Shown: positions 51,348-59,861, numbered from the stretch's first letter. The stretch is 64,000 nt of DNA from Streptomyces tirandamycinicus (GCF_003097515.1 NZ_CP029188.1:6182531-6246530), one strand, 5' to 3'. The notes: generated by a model not told the origin, from the letters alone. A program made the numbers and translations.

Positions 51348-53222
51348 CTGTCGACCGCCATCCTCACCGGTCCGCCGGTACCCGGATCGCCGCTCGAAGG
51401 CGATCTGCGGGCGCTGGGCTTCGACGTACGCATCGCCACCGGGGCCGACGAGGCGGCCGGCCTGCTGGCCGCTCTCCCCGCCGCCGAGCGGGCCGCCCTC
51501 GTGGACCCGCGCTTCGTCGGTCACGTGCACGCGCTCCGCCTCGGCCTGACGGACCCGCGTTTCCCGGCGGCCGCGATCCCCGGCGCCGCCACCGCCCTGC
51601 CGGAGGCGCGCCCCGCCCTGCTGGCGGCCCTGCGGCAGGCGTCCGCCGGACCGCGACCGGACGGGCAGCGCCCCGTGCGGTCGTCCCAGGACGGCGCGTC
51701 CCCCGGCGGCCCGGCCACGGACACCCGCCCCGCCCGGGCCGACGTGCTCCCGGACCTCGTCGCCGCCGCCCTCGCCGACGGCGGCGCCGCCCCGCACCGT
51801 CCCGAGCTCGGGCCCCTGGTGGCGACCGTGCCCGGCGACCCCCAGGCCCGCAACGAGGCCCGCCAGGCGCTGGCGGCCGTCGACGACGAGGACGTCCGGC
51901 TGCGGTCCGCCGTCAAGGCGCGCGACGGGTTCTTCACCACCTTCTGCATCAGCCCGTACTCCCGCTACCTCGCCCGCTGGTGCGCCCGGCGCGGGCTGAC
52001 CCCGAACCAGGTCACCACCGCCTCGCTGGTCACCGCCCTCATAGCGGCCGCCGCCGCGGCCACCGGCACCCGGGGCGGCTTCGTCGCCGCCGGTGTGCTG
52101 CTGATCCTCTCCTTCGTCCTGGACTGCACCGACGGGCAGCTCGCCCGCTACTCCCTGCAGTACTCGACCCTCGGCGCCTGGCTCGACGCCACCTTCGACC
52201 GGGCCAAGGAGTACGCGTACTACGCGGGCCTCGCGCTCGGCGCCGCACGCGGCGGGGACGACGTCTGGGCCCTGGCGCTGGGCGCGATGGTGCTGCAGAC
52301 CTGCCGGCACGTGGTCGACTTCTCCTTCAACGAGGCCAACCACGACGCCACCGGCAACACCAGCCCCACCGCCGCCCTCTCCGATCGCCTCGACGGCGTC
52401 GGCTGGACGGTCTGGGTCCGGCGCATGATCGTGCTGCCGATCGGCGAGCGCTGGGCCATGATCGCCGTGCTGACCGCCGCCACCACCCCGCGGATCGTCT
52501 TCTACGCGCTGCTGGCCGGCTGCGCCTTCGCCGCCACGTACACCACCGCCGGGCGCGTGCTGCGCTCGCTCACCCGCAAGGCCCGAAGGACCGACCGGGC
52601 CGCGCGGGCGCTCGGCGACCTCGCCGACTCCGGACCGCTGGCGGAGGGCTTCGCCGCCCGTCTCGGGGGCGTGGCCCGCCGGCTCCCGGCGTTCGCGCCC
52701 CCGGTGATCGCCCTGGCGGGCGCCGCGGCGGTCACCCTCACCGCGGCGCTCACCCCCTACGGCAGCCCCTGGACGGCCGTCGCCGCCCTCGGCTACGCGC
52801 TCACCTCGGGCCTCGCCGTCGCCCGCCCGCTCAAGGGCGCCCTCGACTGGCTGGTGCCCCCGGTCTTCCGCGCCGCGGAGTACGGCACGATCCTGATCCT
52901 CGCCGCCCGGGCGGACGTGGACGGGGCCCTTCCCGCGGCTTTCGGCCTGGTGGCCGCGGTCGCCTACCATCACTACGACACGGTGTACCGCATCCGCGGC
53001 GGCACCGGCGCGCCCCCGCACTGGCTGGTCCGGGCGGCCGGCGGGCACGAGGGGCGGACCCTGGCGGTCGCGCTGCTGGCCGCCCTGCTCGGCGCCCCGC
53101 AGTTCACGATCGCGCTGACGGTCCTCGCGGTCGCCGTGGCACTGGTGGTGGTCGCGGAGTCCGTCCGCTTCTGGGTGTCCTCCGGAGCACCCGCCGTACA
53201 CGACGAAGGAGAACCCGCATGA
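51348..53222 (+). CDS. CDP-alcohol phosphotransferase with DUF5941-like C-terminus
   Basis: A 624-residue membrane enzyme. Residues 1-180 are a soluble domain (STAILTGPPVPGSPLEGDL... LVDPRFVGHVHALRLGL). From about 195 (DGFFTTFCISPYSRYLARW) comes a CDP-alcohol phosphotransferase with the full motif DCTDG..AR...G...DATFD, all four Asp present, then about eight more hydrophobic segments. It transfers a phospho-alcohol from a CDP-alcohol to a polyol or lipid acceptor; the core resembles di-myo-inositol-phosphate-phosphate synthase. No ATG, GTG or TTG fits the conserved N-terminus: the frame is closed by TGA at 51339, and the first candidate after an AGGAG is CTG 51348; otherwise GTG 51501. The stop overlaps the next start (ATGA). 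Confidence 0.82.
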   Translation: MSTAILTGPPVPGSPLEGDLRALGFDVRIATGADEAAGLLAALPAAERAALVDPRFVGHVHALRLGLTDPRFPAAAIPGAATALPEARPALLAALRQASAGPRPDGQRPVRSSQDGASPGGPATDTRPARADVLPDLVAAALADGGAAPHRPELGPLVATVPGDPQARNEARQALAAVDDEDVRLRSAVKARDGFFTTFCISPYSRYLARWCARRGLTPNQVTTASLVTALIAAAAAATGTRGGFVAAGVLLILSFVLDCTDGQLARYSLQYSTLGAWLDATFDRAKEYAYYAGLALGAARGGDDVWALALGAMVLQTCRHVVDFSFNEANHDATGNTSPTAALSDRLDGVGWTVWVRRMIVLPIGERWAMIAVLTAATTPRIVFYALLAGCAFAATYTTAGRVLRSLTRKARRTDRAARALGDLADSGPLAEGFAARLGGVARRLPAFAPPVIALAGAAAVTLTAALTPYGSPWTAVAALGYALTSGLAVARPLKGALDWLVPPVFRAAEYGTILILAARADVDGALPAAFGLVAAVAYHHYDTVYRIRGGTGAPPHWLVRAAGGHEGRTLAVALLAALLGAPQFTIALTVLAVAVALVVVAESVRFWVSSGAPAVHDEGEPA

Positions 53223-53956
53223 TCGGCCTTGTCCTGGCTGCCGGTGCCGGACGGCGTCTGCGCCCCTACACCGACACCCTTCCGAAGGCCCTCGTGCCCG
53301 TGAACGGGGACCTCTCGGTCCTCGACCTGACGCTGGGGAACTTCAGCGAGATCGGCCTCACCGAGGTCGCCGTCGTCGTCGGCTACCGCAAGGAGGCCGT
53401 GTACGCGCGCAAGGACGAGCTGGAGGCCACCTACGGCCTGAAGCTCACCCTGATCGACAACGACAAGGCCGAGGAGTGGAACAACGCCTACTCCCTGTGG
53501 TGCGCCCGCGACGTCCTCAAGCAGGGCGTGATCCTCGCCAACGGCGACACCGTGCACCCGGTCTCCGTCGAGAGGACCCTGCTCGACGCCCGCGGCGACG
53601 GCCGGCGGATCATCCTCGCCCTCGACACGGTCAAGCGACTCGCCGACGAGGAGATGAAGGTCATCACCGCGGACGGCCAGGGCGTCCGGCAGATCACCAA
53701 GCTGATGGACCCGGCCGGGGCCACCGGCGAGTACATCGGCGTCACCCTCATCGAGCCCGAGGCCGCCGAGGAACTCGCCGACGCGCTGAAGGCCACCTTC
53801 GAGCGCGACCCCGACCTCTACTACGAGGACGGCTACCAGGAGCTGGTGAACCGCGGCTTCCGGATCGACGTGGCGCCGATCGGCGACATCAGCTGGGTCG
53901 AGATCGACAACCACGACGACCTCGCCAGGGGCCGGGAGATCGCGTGCCTGTACTGA
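53219..53956 (+). CDS. Sugar/polyol-phosphate nucleotidyltransferase
   Basis: A 245-residue nucleotidyltransferase: IGLVLAAGAGRRLRPYTDTLPKALVPVNG is the nucleotide-binding loop, with VILANGDTVHP holding the metal aspartate. It is closest in look to the small cytidylyltransferases (inositol-phosphate or phosphocholine type) that make the CDP-alcohols used by CDP-alcohol phosphotransferases, so CTP is the likely substrate. The start overlaps the previous stop by ATGA, and the next gene starts 13 bp before its end, so translation is coupled throughout. Confidence 0.88.
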   Translation: MIGLVLAAGAGRRLRPYTDTLPKALVPVNGDLSVLDLTLGNFSEIGLTEVAVVVGYRKEAVYARKDELEATYGLKLTLIDNDKAEEWNNAYSLWCARDVLKQGVILANGDTVHPVSVERTLLDARGDGRRIILALDTVKRLADEEMKVITADGQGVRQITKLMDPAGATGEYIGVTLIEPEAAEELADALKATFERDPDLYYEDGYQELVNRGFRIDVAPIGDISWVEIDNHDDLARGREIACLY

Positions 53957-55005
53957 CCCGGCTCATCCCGTCGCCGGTCGTCGTCGACATCCGCCCGGGT
54001 GCCCTGGAGGACCTGCCGGGTCTGCTCGCCGACCAGCGCATCTCGTCCGGGGGCCGGCTCGCGGTCGCGACGAGCAACGGCTCCGGGCAGGTGCTGCGCG
54101 AGCGGCTCGCCCCGCTGCTGCCCGACGCCGACTGGTACGAGGTGGCGGGCGGCACGATCGACGCGGCGGTCCGGCTCGCCGACGACATCAAGGGCAAGCG
54201 GTACGACGCGGTCGTCGGCCTCGGCGGCGGCAAGATCATCGACGTGGCCAAGTACGCCTCGGCCCGGGTCGGCCTGCCCCTGGTGGCCGTGGCGACCAAC
54301 CTCGCGCACGACGGCCTCTGCTCCCCGGTCGCGACGCTCGACAACGACAACGGGCGCGGCTCCTACGGAGTCCCCACGCCGATCGCCGTGGTGATCGACC
54401 TGGAGGTCATCCGCGAGGCCCCGGTGCGCTTCGTCCGGGCCGGCATCGGCGACACCGTCTCCAACATCTCCGCCATCGCCGACTGGGAGCTCTCCCACCG
54501 GGTCGGCGGCGAGAAGGTCGACGGCCTGGCCGCGGCCATGGCCCGTACCGCGGGCGAGTCGGTGCTGCGCCACCCCGGGGGCGTCGGCGACGACGGATTC
54601 CTCACCGTGCTGGCCGAGGGCCTGGTCCTGACCGGCATCGCCATGTCGATCAGCGGCGACACCCGCCCCTCCTCCGGTGCCTGCCACGAGATCAGCCACG
54701 CCTTCGACCTGCTGTACCCCAAGCGCTGCGCGCTGCACGGCGAGCAGGTCGGCCTGGGCGCCGCCTTCGCGATGCACCTGCGCGGTGCCCACGAGGAGTC
54801 CGCGCTGTTCGCCGAAGTGCTCGGCAGGCACGGGCTTCCGGTGCTGCCCGGCGAGATCGGCTTCTCCGTCGACGAGTTCGTCAGGGCCGTGGAGTACGCA
54901 CCGCAGACGCGGCCCGGCCGCTTCACCATCCTCGAGCACCTCGACCTGTCCACCGACCAGATCAGGGACGCGTACGCCGACTATGCCAAGACCATCCGTA
55001 GCTGA
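53944..55005 (+). CDS. sn-Glycerol-1-phosphate dehydrogenase-like enzyme (AraM/EgsA family)
   Basis: A 353-residue iron-containing-alcohol-dehydrogenase-fold protein. NAD(P) binding VVGLGGGKIIDVAKYASA, the ATNLAHDGLCSPVATL stretch, and metal-site segment SGDTRPSSGACHEISHAFDL...CALHGEQVG (two histidines) are those of bacterial AraM and archaeal glycerol-1-phosphate dehydrogenase. The known reaction reduces dihydroxyacetone phosphate to sn-glycerol-1-phosphate; a related ketose phosphate is possible. GTG at 53944 overlaps the nucleotidyltransferase gene by 13 bp. In this cluster its product would be activated to a CDP-polyol. Confidence 0.87.
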   Translation: MPVLTRLIPSPVVVDIRPGALEDLPGLLADQRISSGGRLAVATSNGSGQVLRERLAPLLPDADWYEVAGGTIDAAVRLADDIKGKRYDAVVGLGGGKIIDVAKYASARVGLPLVAVATNLAHDGLCSPVATLDNDNGRGSYGVPTPIAVVIDLEVIREAPVRFVRAGIGDTVSNISAIADWELSHRVGGEKVDGLAAAMARTAGESVLRHPGGVGDDGFLTVLAEGLVLTGIAMSISGDTRPSSGACHEISHAFDLLYPKRCALHGEQVGLGAAFAMHLRGAHEESALFAEVLGRHGLPVLPGEIGFSVDEFVRAVEYAPQTRPGRFTILEHLDLSTDQIRDAYADYAKTIRS

Positions 55006-55762
55006 GCTCCGCCCGGTCGTCCACCCGGCCGGGGTGAAGGACCGGCGCAGCGGCGAGCACTGGGGCGGCCGCCTCTACATGCGCGAGATCTCGCTGCGCA
55101 TCACCCGCGTCCTGGTCGGCACCAAGGTCACGCCGAACCAGCTGACGTACCTGATGACGCTGGCCGGGGTGCTGGCCCTGCCGGCCCTGCTGGTGCCGGG
55201 CGTCTGGGGCGCCGTCCTCGCCGTGCTGATGGTCCAGCTCTACCTGCTGCTGGACTGCGTGGACGGCGAGGTCGCCCGCTGGAAGAAGCAGTACTCCCTG
55301 TCCGGGGTGTACCTGGACCGGGTCGGCGCCTACCTGTGCGACGCGGCGGTCCTCACCGGCTTCGGCCTGCGCGCCGCGGACCTGTGGGGAGGGGGACGCA
55401 TCGACTGGCTGTGGGCCTTCCTCGGCACTCTCGCCGCGCTCGGTGCCATCCTCATCAAGGCCGAGACCGACCTGGTCGGCGTCGCCCGGCACCAGGCCGG
55501 GATGGAGCCGGTCAAGGACGCGGCGGCCGAGCCGCGTTCGTCCGGCATGGCCCTCGCCCGCCGGGCCGCCGCCGCGCTCAAGTTCCACCGGCTGGTCCTC
55601 GGCATCGAGGCGTCGCTGCTCATCCTGGTGCTGGCGATCGCCGACCAGGTACGGGGCGACCTGTTCTTCACCCGCCTCGGCGTGGCGGTGCTGGCCGCCA
55701 TCGCCCTGCTGCAGACGGTGCTGCACCTGGTCTCCATCCTCGTCTCCAGCAGGCTGAGGTGA
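54983..55762 (+). CDS. CDP-alcohol phosphotransferase-like protein lacking one motif aspartate
   Basis: A 259-residue membrane protein of the CDP-alcohol phosphatidyltransferase family. The motif is DCVDGEVAR-x8-GVYLDRVGA: Asp91, Asp94 and Asp112 are present, but the fourth position, normally Asp and the expected catalytic base, is Ala116. Asp120 follows four residues later and could substitute. TPNQLTYLM is the usual lead-in. It may use a modified mechanism, be an inactive partner of the first enzyme, or bind rather than transfer. ATG at 54983 lies inside the previous gene (23-bp overlap). Confidence 0.85.
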   Translation: MPRPSVAELRPVVHPAGVKDRRSGEHWGGRLYMREISLRITRVLVGTKVTPNQLTYLMTLAGVLALPALLVPGVWGAVLAVLMVQLYLLLDCVDGEVARWKKQYSLSGVYLDRVGAYLCDAAVLTGFGLRAADLWGGGRIDWLWAFLGTLAALGAILIKAETDLVGVARHQAGMEPVKDAAAEPRSSGMALARRAAAALKFHRLVLGIEASLLILVLAIADQVRGDLFFTRLGVAVLAAIALLQTVLHLVSILVSSRLR

Positions 55763-55767
55763 GCCGG

Positions 55768-56640
55768 ATGAAGCTCGGTGCCGTCATCATCACCATGGGC
55801 GACCGGCCCGACGACCTGCGCGCCCTGATCGACTCGGTCGCCAAGCAGGACGGCGACCCCGTCGAGGTGGTCGTCGTGGGCAACGGCGCCCCGGTCACGG
55901 GGGTGCCCGACGGAGTGCGCACGGTCGACCTGCCCGAGAACCTGGGCATCCCCGGCGGCCGCAACGTCGGCATCGAGGCGTTCGGCCCGGGCGGTGGCGA
56001 CGTCGACGCGCTGCTGTTCCTCGACGACGACGGCCTGCTGCCGAACAGCGACACCGCCGAGCTGGTGCGCCGGGCGTTCGAGGAGGACCCGGCCCTCGGG
56101 ATCATCAGCTTCCGGATCGCCGACCCGGACACCGGGCTGACCCAGCGCCGGCACGTCCCCCGGCTGCGGGCGTCCGACCCGATGCGCTCCTCGCGCGTCA
56201 CCACGTTCCTCGGGGGAGCCAACGCCGTCCGCACTACGGTGCTGCAGCAGGTCGGCGGGCTGCCGGGCGAGTTCTTCTACGCGCACGAGGAGACCGACCT
56301 CGCCTGGCGGGCCCTCGACGCGGGCTGGATGATCGACTACCGCTCCGACATGGTGCTGCACCACCCGACGACGCCGCCCTCCCGGCACGCGGTCTACCAC
56401 CGCATGGTGGCCCGCAACAGGGTGTGGCTGGCCCGCCGCAACCTGCCCGCTCCGCTGGTGCCCGTCTACCTCGGGGTGTGGATCCTGCTCACGCTCCTCA
56501 GGCGGCCCTCGGCCGCGGCCCTGCGGGCCTGGTTCGCCGGCTTCCGGGAGGGCTGGGCCACTCCCTGCGGACCCCGCCGTCCCATGAGGTGGCGTACCGT
56601 GTGGCGACTGACGCGACTGGGCCGACCGCCGGTCGTCTGA
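55768..56640 (+). CDS. Family 2 glycosyltransferase
   Basis: A 290-residue GT-A enzyme: AVIITMGDRPDDLRALIDSVAKQ at the start, LPENLGIPGGRNVGIE, the metal-binding LFLDDDGLL, and FYAHEETDLAWRALDAGW with the acidic catalytic region, ending in an amphipathic membrane-associating segment VPVYLGVWILLTLLRR. It probably adds a sugar to the lipid-linked or polyol acceptor made by the neighbouring enzymes. ATG at 55768 has GAGG 8 nt upstream; GTG 55759, overlapping the previous stop as GTGA, is also possible. Confidence 0.88.
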   Translation: MKLGAVIITMGDRPDDLRALIDSVAKQDGDPVEVVVVGNGAPVTGVPDGVRTVDLPENLGIPGGRNVGIEAFGPGGGDVDALLFLDDDGLLPNSDTAELVRRAFEEDPALGIISFRIADPDTGLTQRRHVPRLRASDPMRSSRVTTFLGGANAVRTTVLQQVGGLPGEFFYAHEETDLAWRALDAGWMIDYRSDMVLHHPTTPPSRHAVYHRMVARNRVWLARRNLPAPLVPVYLGVWILLTLLRRPSAAALRAWFAGFREGWATPCGPRRPMRWRTVWRLTRLGRPPVV

Positions 56641-56733
56641 CGGTCCGGGATCTGAGAGCATCGGGCGTACTCCGGGACCTGGCCGCCACCTGAGGCCCAC
56701 CGCCGCGCATCCTGAACACGAAAGTCTCGACTT

Positions 56734-57663
56734 GTGAGTGACACAACCCACGACGGCGCGATCGCCACGAGCGCCCGGCCGTCTCCCGACGACGGTCTGA
56801 CACCGGCGGAGCTGGCCGCCAAGTACGGCCTGTCGGTGAGCGGTGCCCGCCCCGGGCTGGTCGAATACGTCAGGCAGCTCTGGGGCCGCCGGCACTTCAT
56901 CCTCGCGTTCTCGCAGGCGAAGCTGACCGCTCAGTACAGCCAGGCGAAGCTCGGCCAGCTGTGGCAGGTCGCGACGCCGCTGCTGAACGCTCTCGTGTAC
57001 TACCTCATCTTCGGTCTCATCCTCGGCGCGGGCCGCGGGATGCCGAAGGAGGTCTACATCCCGTTCCTGGTGACGGGCGTGTTCGTGTTCACGTTCACGC
57101 AGACGTCGGTGATGGCCGGTGTCCGGGCCATCTCCGGGAACCTGGGACTGGTGCGCGCTCTGCACTTCCCGCGGGCCTCGCTGCCGATCTCCTTCGCGCT
57201 GCAGCAGCTCCAGCAGCTGCTGTTCTCGATGGTCGTCCTCGTGCTCATCGTGGTCGGCTTCGGCAGCTACCCGTCTCTGAGCTGGCTGCTGGTGCTGCCC
57301 GCCCTGGGACTGCAGTTCGTCTTCAACGTCGGCCTGGCGATGATCATGGCGCGGATGGGCAGCAAGACGCCCGACCTCGCGCAGCTGATGCCGTTCATCA
57401 TGCGGACCTGGATGTACGGGTCGGGTGTCATGTTCTCGATCAAGGTGATGCTCGCGGACAAGCCCGCGTGGATCGCCGAGGTCCTGATGTACAACCCGGC
57501 GGCGATCTACATGGACCTGGTCCGCTTCGCCCTGATCGACGGGTACGACTCGTCGAACCTGCCCTCGCACGTGTGGCTCGCCGGCGGGCTGTGGGCGCTG
57601 CTGCTGGGGGTCGCCGGGTTCGTGTACTTCTGGAAGGCGGAGGAGCGCTATGGCCGTGGCTGA
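56734..57663 (+). CDS. ABC-2 type polysaccharide/teichoic acid exporter, permease (Wzm/TagG-like)
   Basis: A 309-residue permease with six membrane helices. After a cytoplasmic N-terminus comes the conserved amphipathic segment WGRRHFILAFSQAKLTAQYSQAKLGQLWQVATPLLNAL typical of O-antigen and teichoic acid exporters. GTG at 56734. The ATPase gene begins 14 bp before its end. It should carry a lipid-linked glycan or polyol-phosphate polymer across the membrane. Confidence 0.92.
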   Translation: MSDTTHDGAIATSARPSPDDGLTPAELAAKYGLSVSGARPGLVEYVRQLWGRRHFILAFSQAKLTAQYSQAKLGQLWQVATPLLNALVYYLIFGLILGAGRGMPKEVYIPFLVTGVFVFTFTQTSVMAGVRAISGNLGLVRALHFPRASLPISFALQQLQQLLFSMVVLVLIVVGFGSYPSLSWLLVLPALGLQFVFNVGLAMIMARMGSKTPDLAQLMPFIMRTWMYGSGVMFSIKVMLADKPAWIAEVLMYNPAAIYMDLVRFALIDGYDSSNLPSHVWLAGGLWALLLGVAGFVYFWKAEERYGRG

Positions 57664-58450
57664 CCACCTCGACGACCCGCTCGACGCCCGGGTTCCCACC
57701 GTCATCGCCGACGACGTGCACATCGTGTACCGCGTCAACGGCGGCAGCGGCGGCAAGGGCAGCGCGACGGCCGCGCTGAGCCGGATACTGCGACGCGACC
57801 GCGGGGAGTCCCGCGGCGTGCGCAAGGTCCACGCCGTCCGCGGCGTCTCCTTCACCGCCTACCGCGGTGAGGCCATCGGCCTGATCGGCACCAACGGCTC
57901 CGGGAAGTCGACCCTGCTGCGCGCGATCGCGGGGCTGCTGCCCACCGAGAGCGGCCGGGTCTACACCGACGGCCAGCCGTCGCTGCTGGGTGTCAACGCG
58001 GCCCTGATGGGCGATCTGACCGGTGAGCGGAACGTCATCCTCGGCGGCCTCGCCATGGGCATGTCGCGTGAGGAGATCCGCGGCCGCTACCAGGCCATCG
58101 TCGACTTCTCCGGTATCAACGAGAAGGGCGACTTCATCACCCTGCCGATGCGCACCTACTCCTCCGGGATGGGCGCCCGGCTCCGCTTCGCGATCGCGGC
58201 GGCCAAGAACCACGACGTGCTGATGATCGACGAGGCGCTGGCCACCGGCGACCGCAAGTTCCAGATCCGCTCCGAGGAGCGCATCCGGGAGCTGCGGAAG
58301 GAGGCGGGGACGGTCTTCCTGGTCAGCCACAGCAATAAGTCGATCCGGGACACCTGCGACCGGGTGCTGTGGCTGGAGAAGGGCGAGCTGCTGATGGACG
58401 GCCCGACGGACGAGGTCATCAGGGCGTACGAGAAGGAGACCGGTAAGTAG
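57650..58450 (+). CDS. ABC-2 type polysaccharide/teichoic acid exporter, ATPase (Wzt/TagH-like)
   Basis: A 266-residue ABC ATPase without the carbohydrate-binding tail of long Wzt proteins. Walker A GLIGTNGSGKST, signature TYSSGMGARLRFA, Walker B VLMIDEALATGD, H-loop VSHSNKSI. YRVN...GVRKVHAVRGVSFTAYRGEAIG is the usual TagH-like opening. ATG at 57650 overlaps the permease gene by 14 bp. It is the last gene of the block; the hopanoid operon starts about 400 bp downstream. Confidence 0.93.
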   Translation: MAVADHLDDPLDARVPTVIADDVHIVYRVNGGSGGKGSATAALSRILRRDRGESRGVRKVHAVRGVSFTAYRGEAIGLIGTNGSGKSTLLRAIAGLLPTESGRVYTDGQPSLLGVNAALMGDLTGERNVILGGLAMGMSREEIRGRYQAIVDFSGINEKGDFITLPMRTYSSGMGARLRFAIAAAKNHDVLMIDEALATGDRKFQIRSEERIRELRKEAGTVFLVSHSNKSIRDTCDRVLWLEKGELLMDGPTDEVIRAYEKETGK

Positions 58451-58851
58451 CCCGTCCTCCGCGGTGGGCGGCGGGCCCCGCCCGGGACGAAAGCTGTCCG
58501 GCCGGGGTCCCCGCCCGGACGGCCTCCGGCCCGGCCGCCCTCGCCGAAGTGACGGCCGGGCCCGTGCGGCCGGGGCGGAAGGAGCTCCACGCCGCTCCGT
58601 CCGGTCGCCAAGTCCTTCTCGCCCCGGGGGAGTTCGGCGCGGAGCCGGATCCCTCGCGGCCCGGCGGGTGCCCCGCCGAGGGCCGGCACGGGGCGGAACG
58701 TAAGCTGTACCGGTTGCCGATTCACGGCAAGTGGGGCGATACGCCCTGCGTGGATTCCGCCGACGGACCGCGAACCCCCTCGTGGGGACCGGCGGCGTGT
58801 CCGAAATAGGATGTATTGGGTCGGCAGTGTAGAACGGGAGATGTGACGGCC
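58451..58851. promoter_or_regulatory. Control region ahead of the hopanoid genes
   Basis: Contains a GGGCGG-CGGGCC-CCGCCC hairpin (58466-58483) that may end the exporter transcript, two similar words GGGACGAAAGCTGTCCGG (58484-58501) and GGAACGTAAGCTGTACCGG (58695-58713) that may be sites for one regulator, and a -10-like TAGGAT at 58807-58812. No gene seen. Confidence 0.45.
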
Positions 58852-58914
58852 ATGACGGAAGATCTCCAGCTCCGCGTGGGCAGTGCCGTCCCCGCACCTG
58901 GCAGCCCGCAGTGA
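58852..58914 (+). CDS. 20-codon upstream reading frame coupled to hpnC
   Basis: ATG at 58852 opens a frame of 20 codons (MTEDLQLRVG...) ending in TGA at 58912-58914, which overlaps the GTG start of hpnC as GTGA. GGGAG lies 11 nt upstream. hpnC itself has no Shine-Dalgarno, so ribosomes finishing this frame probably restart on hpnC. Whether the peptide has a role of its own is unknown. Confidence 0.45.
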   Translation: MTEDLQLRVGSAVPAPGSPQ

Positions 58915-59861
58915 CAGGTACCCGGCAGGTGCGCCCCGACGCCTCCACGCGCACCACGCTCGCCAAGGCCGCGGACGAGAACTTCCCCGTGGCCCCCTTC
59001 TTCCTGCCCCGGGCCTGGCGCGACGACCTCATGGCCGTCTACGGATACGCCCGGCTCGTCGACGACATCGGCGACGGCGACCTCGCCCCGGGCGGAGCCG
59101 ACGCCCGCCACCTCGGGCTCGACCCCGAGCGGGCCGACGACCGGCTCGCGATGCTCGACGCCTTCGAGGCCGACCTGCTGCGGATCTTCCCCGGCAACGG
59201 CAACGGCGAAGGTGAAGGCCGCGGCGACGGCGGCGGCCCCCGCCATCCCCTGCTGCGGGCGCTGGTGCCGACCGTACGCCGCCGCGCGCTCGCCCCGGAG
59301 CCGTTCCTCGGCCTGATCGAGGCCAACCGCCAGGACCAGCTCGTCCGCCGCTACCGGACCTGGGACGACCTCACCCGCTACTGCGAACTGTCCGCCAACC
59401 CCGTGGGCCGGCTCGTCCTGGCGATCACCGGTACGGCCAGCCCCGAGCGGATCCGCCGGTCCGACGCCGTGTGCACCGCGCTCCAGATCGTCGAGCACCT
59501 CCAGGACGTCGCCGAGGACCTGGCCGCGGACCGCGTCTACCTCCCGGCCGACGACATGAAGGACTTCCGGGTCACCGAGGGCGACCTGGCCGCACCGAGC
59601 GCGGGCGAGCCGGTGCGCGCCCTGATCGCCCACGAGGCCGCGCGCGCCGGCCGGCTGCTGGACGAGGGCATCCCGCTCGTGGGCAGCGTCCACGGCCGGC
59701 TGAGGCTGCTGCTCGCCGGCTTCGTCGCCGGGGGACGCGCAGCCCTCGCCGCCATCGCGGACGCCGGCCACGACGTCCTCCCCGGGCCGCCCCGGCCCAC
59801 CAGGACCCGGCTGATGCGCGAAGTGGGAGCCGTCCTGCACAGAGCGCGTAGAGAGGGGTGA
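58911..59861 (+). CDS. hpnC: Squalene synthase-like HpnC (hydroxysqualene synthase)
   Basis: A 316-residue trans-isoprenyl diphosphate synthase-fold protein. First acidic motif RLVDDIGD; second region LQIVEHLQDVAEDLAADRVYLP. HpnC turns presqualene diphosphate from HpnD into hydroxysqualene, which HpnE reduces to squalene. A low-complexity loop GNGNGEGEGRGDGGG sits at about residues 98-113. GTG at 58911 overlaps the upstream frame's stop; its own stop overlaps the hpnD start (GTGA at 59858-59861). Confidence 0.93.
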   Translation: MTGTRQVRPDASTRTTLAKAADENFPVAPFFLPRAWRDDLMAVYGYARLVDDIGDGDLAPGGADARHLGLDPERADDRLAMLDAFEADLLRIFPGNGNGEGEGRGDGGGPRHPLLRALVPTVRRRALAPEPFLGLIEANRQDQLVRRYRTWDDLTRYCELSANPVGRLVLAITGTASPERIRRSDAVCTALQIVEHLQDVAEDLAADRVYLPADDMKDFRVTEGDLAAPSAGEPVRALIAHEAARAGRLLDEGIPLVGSVHGRLRLLLAGFVAGGRAALAAIADAGHDVLPGPPRPTRTRLMREVGAVLHRARREG

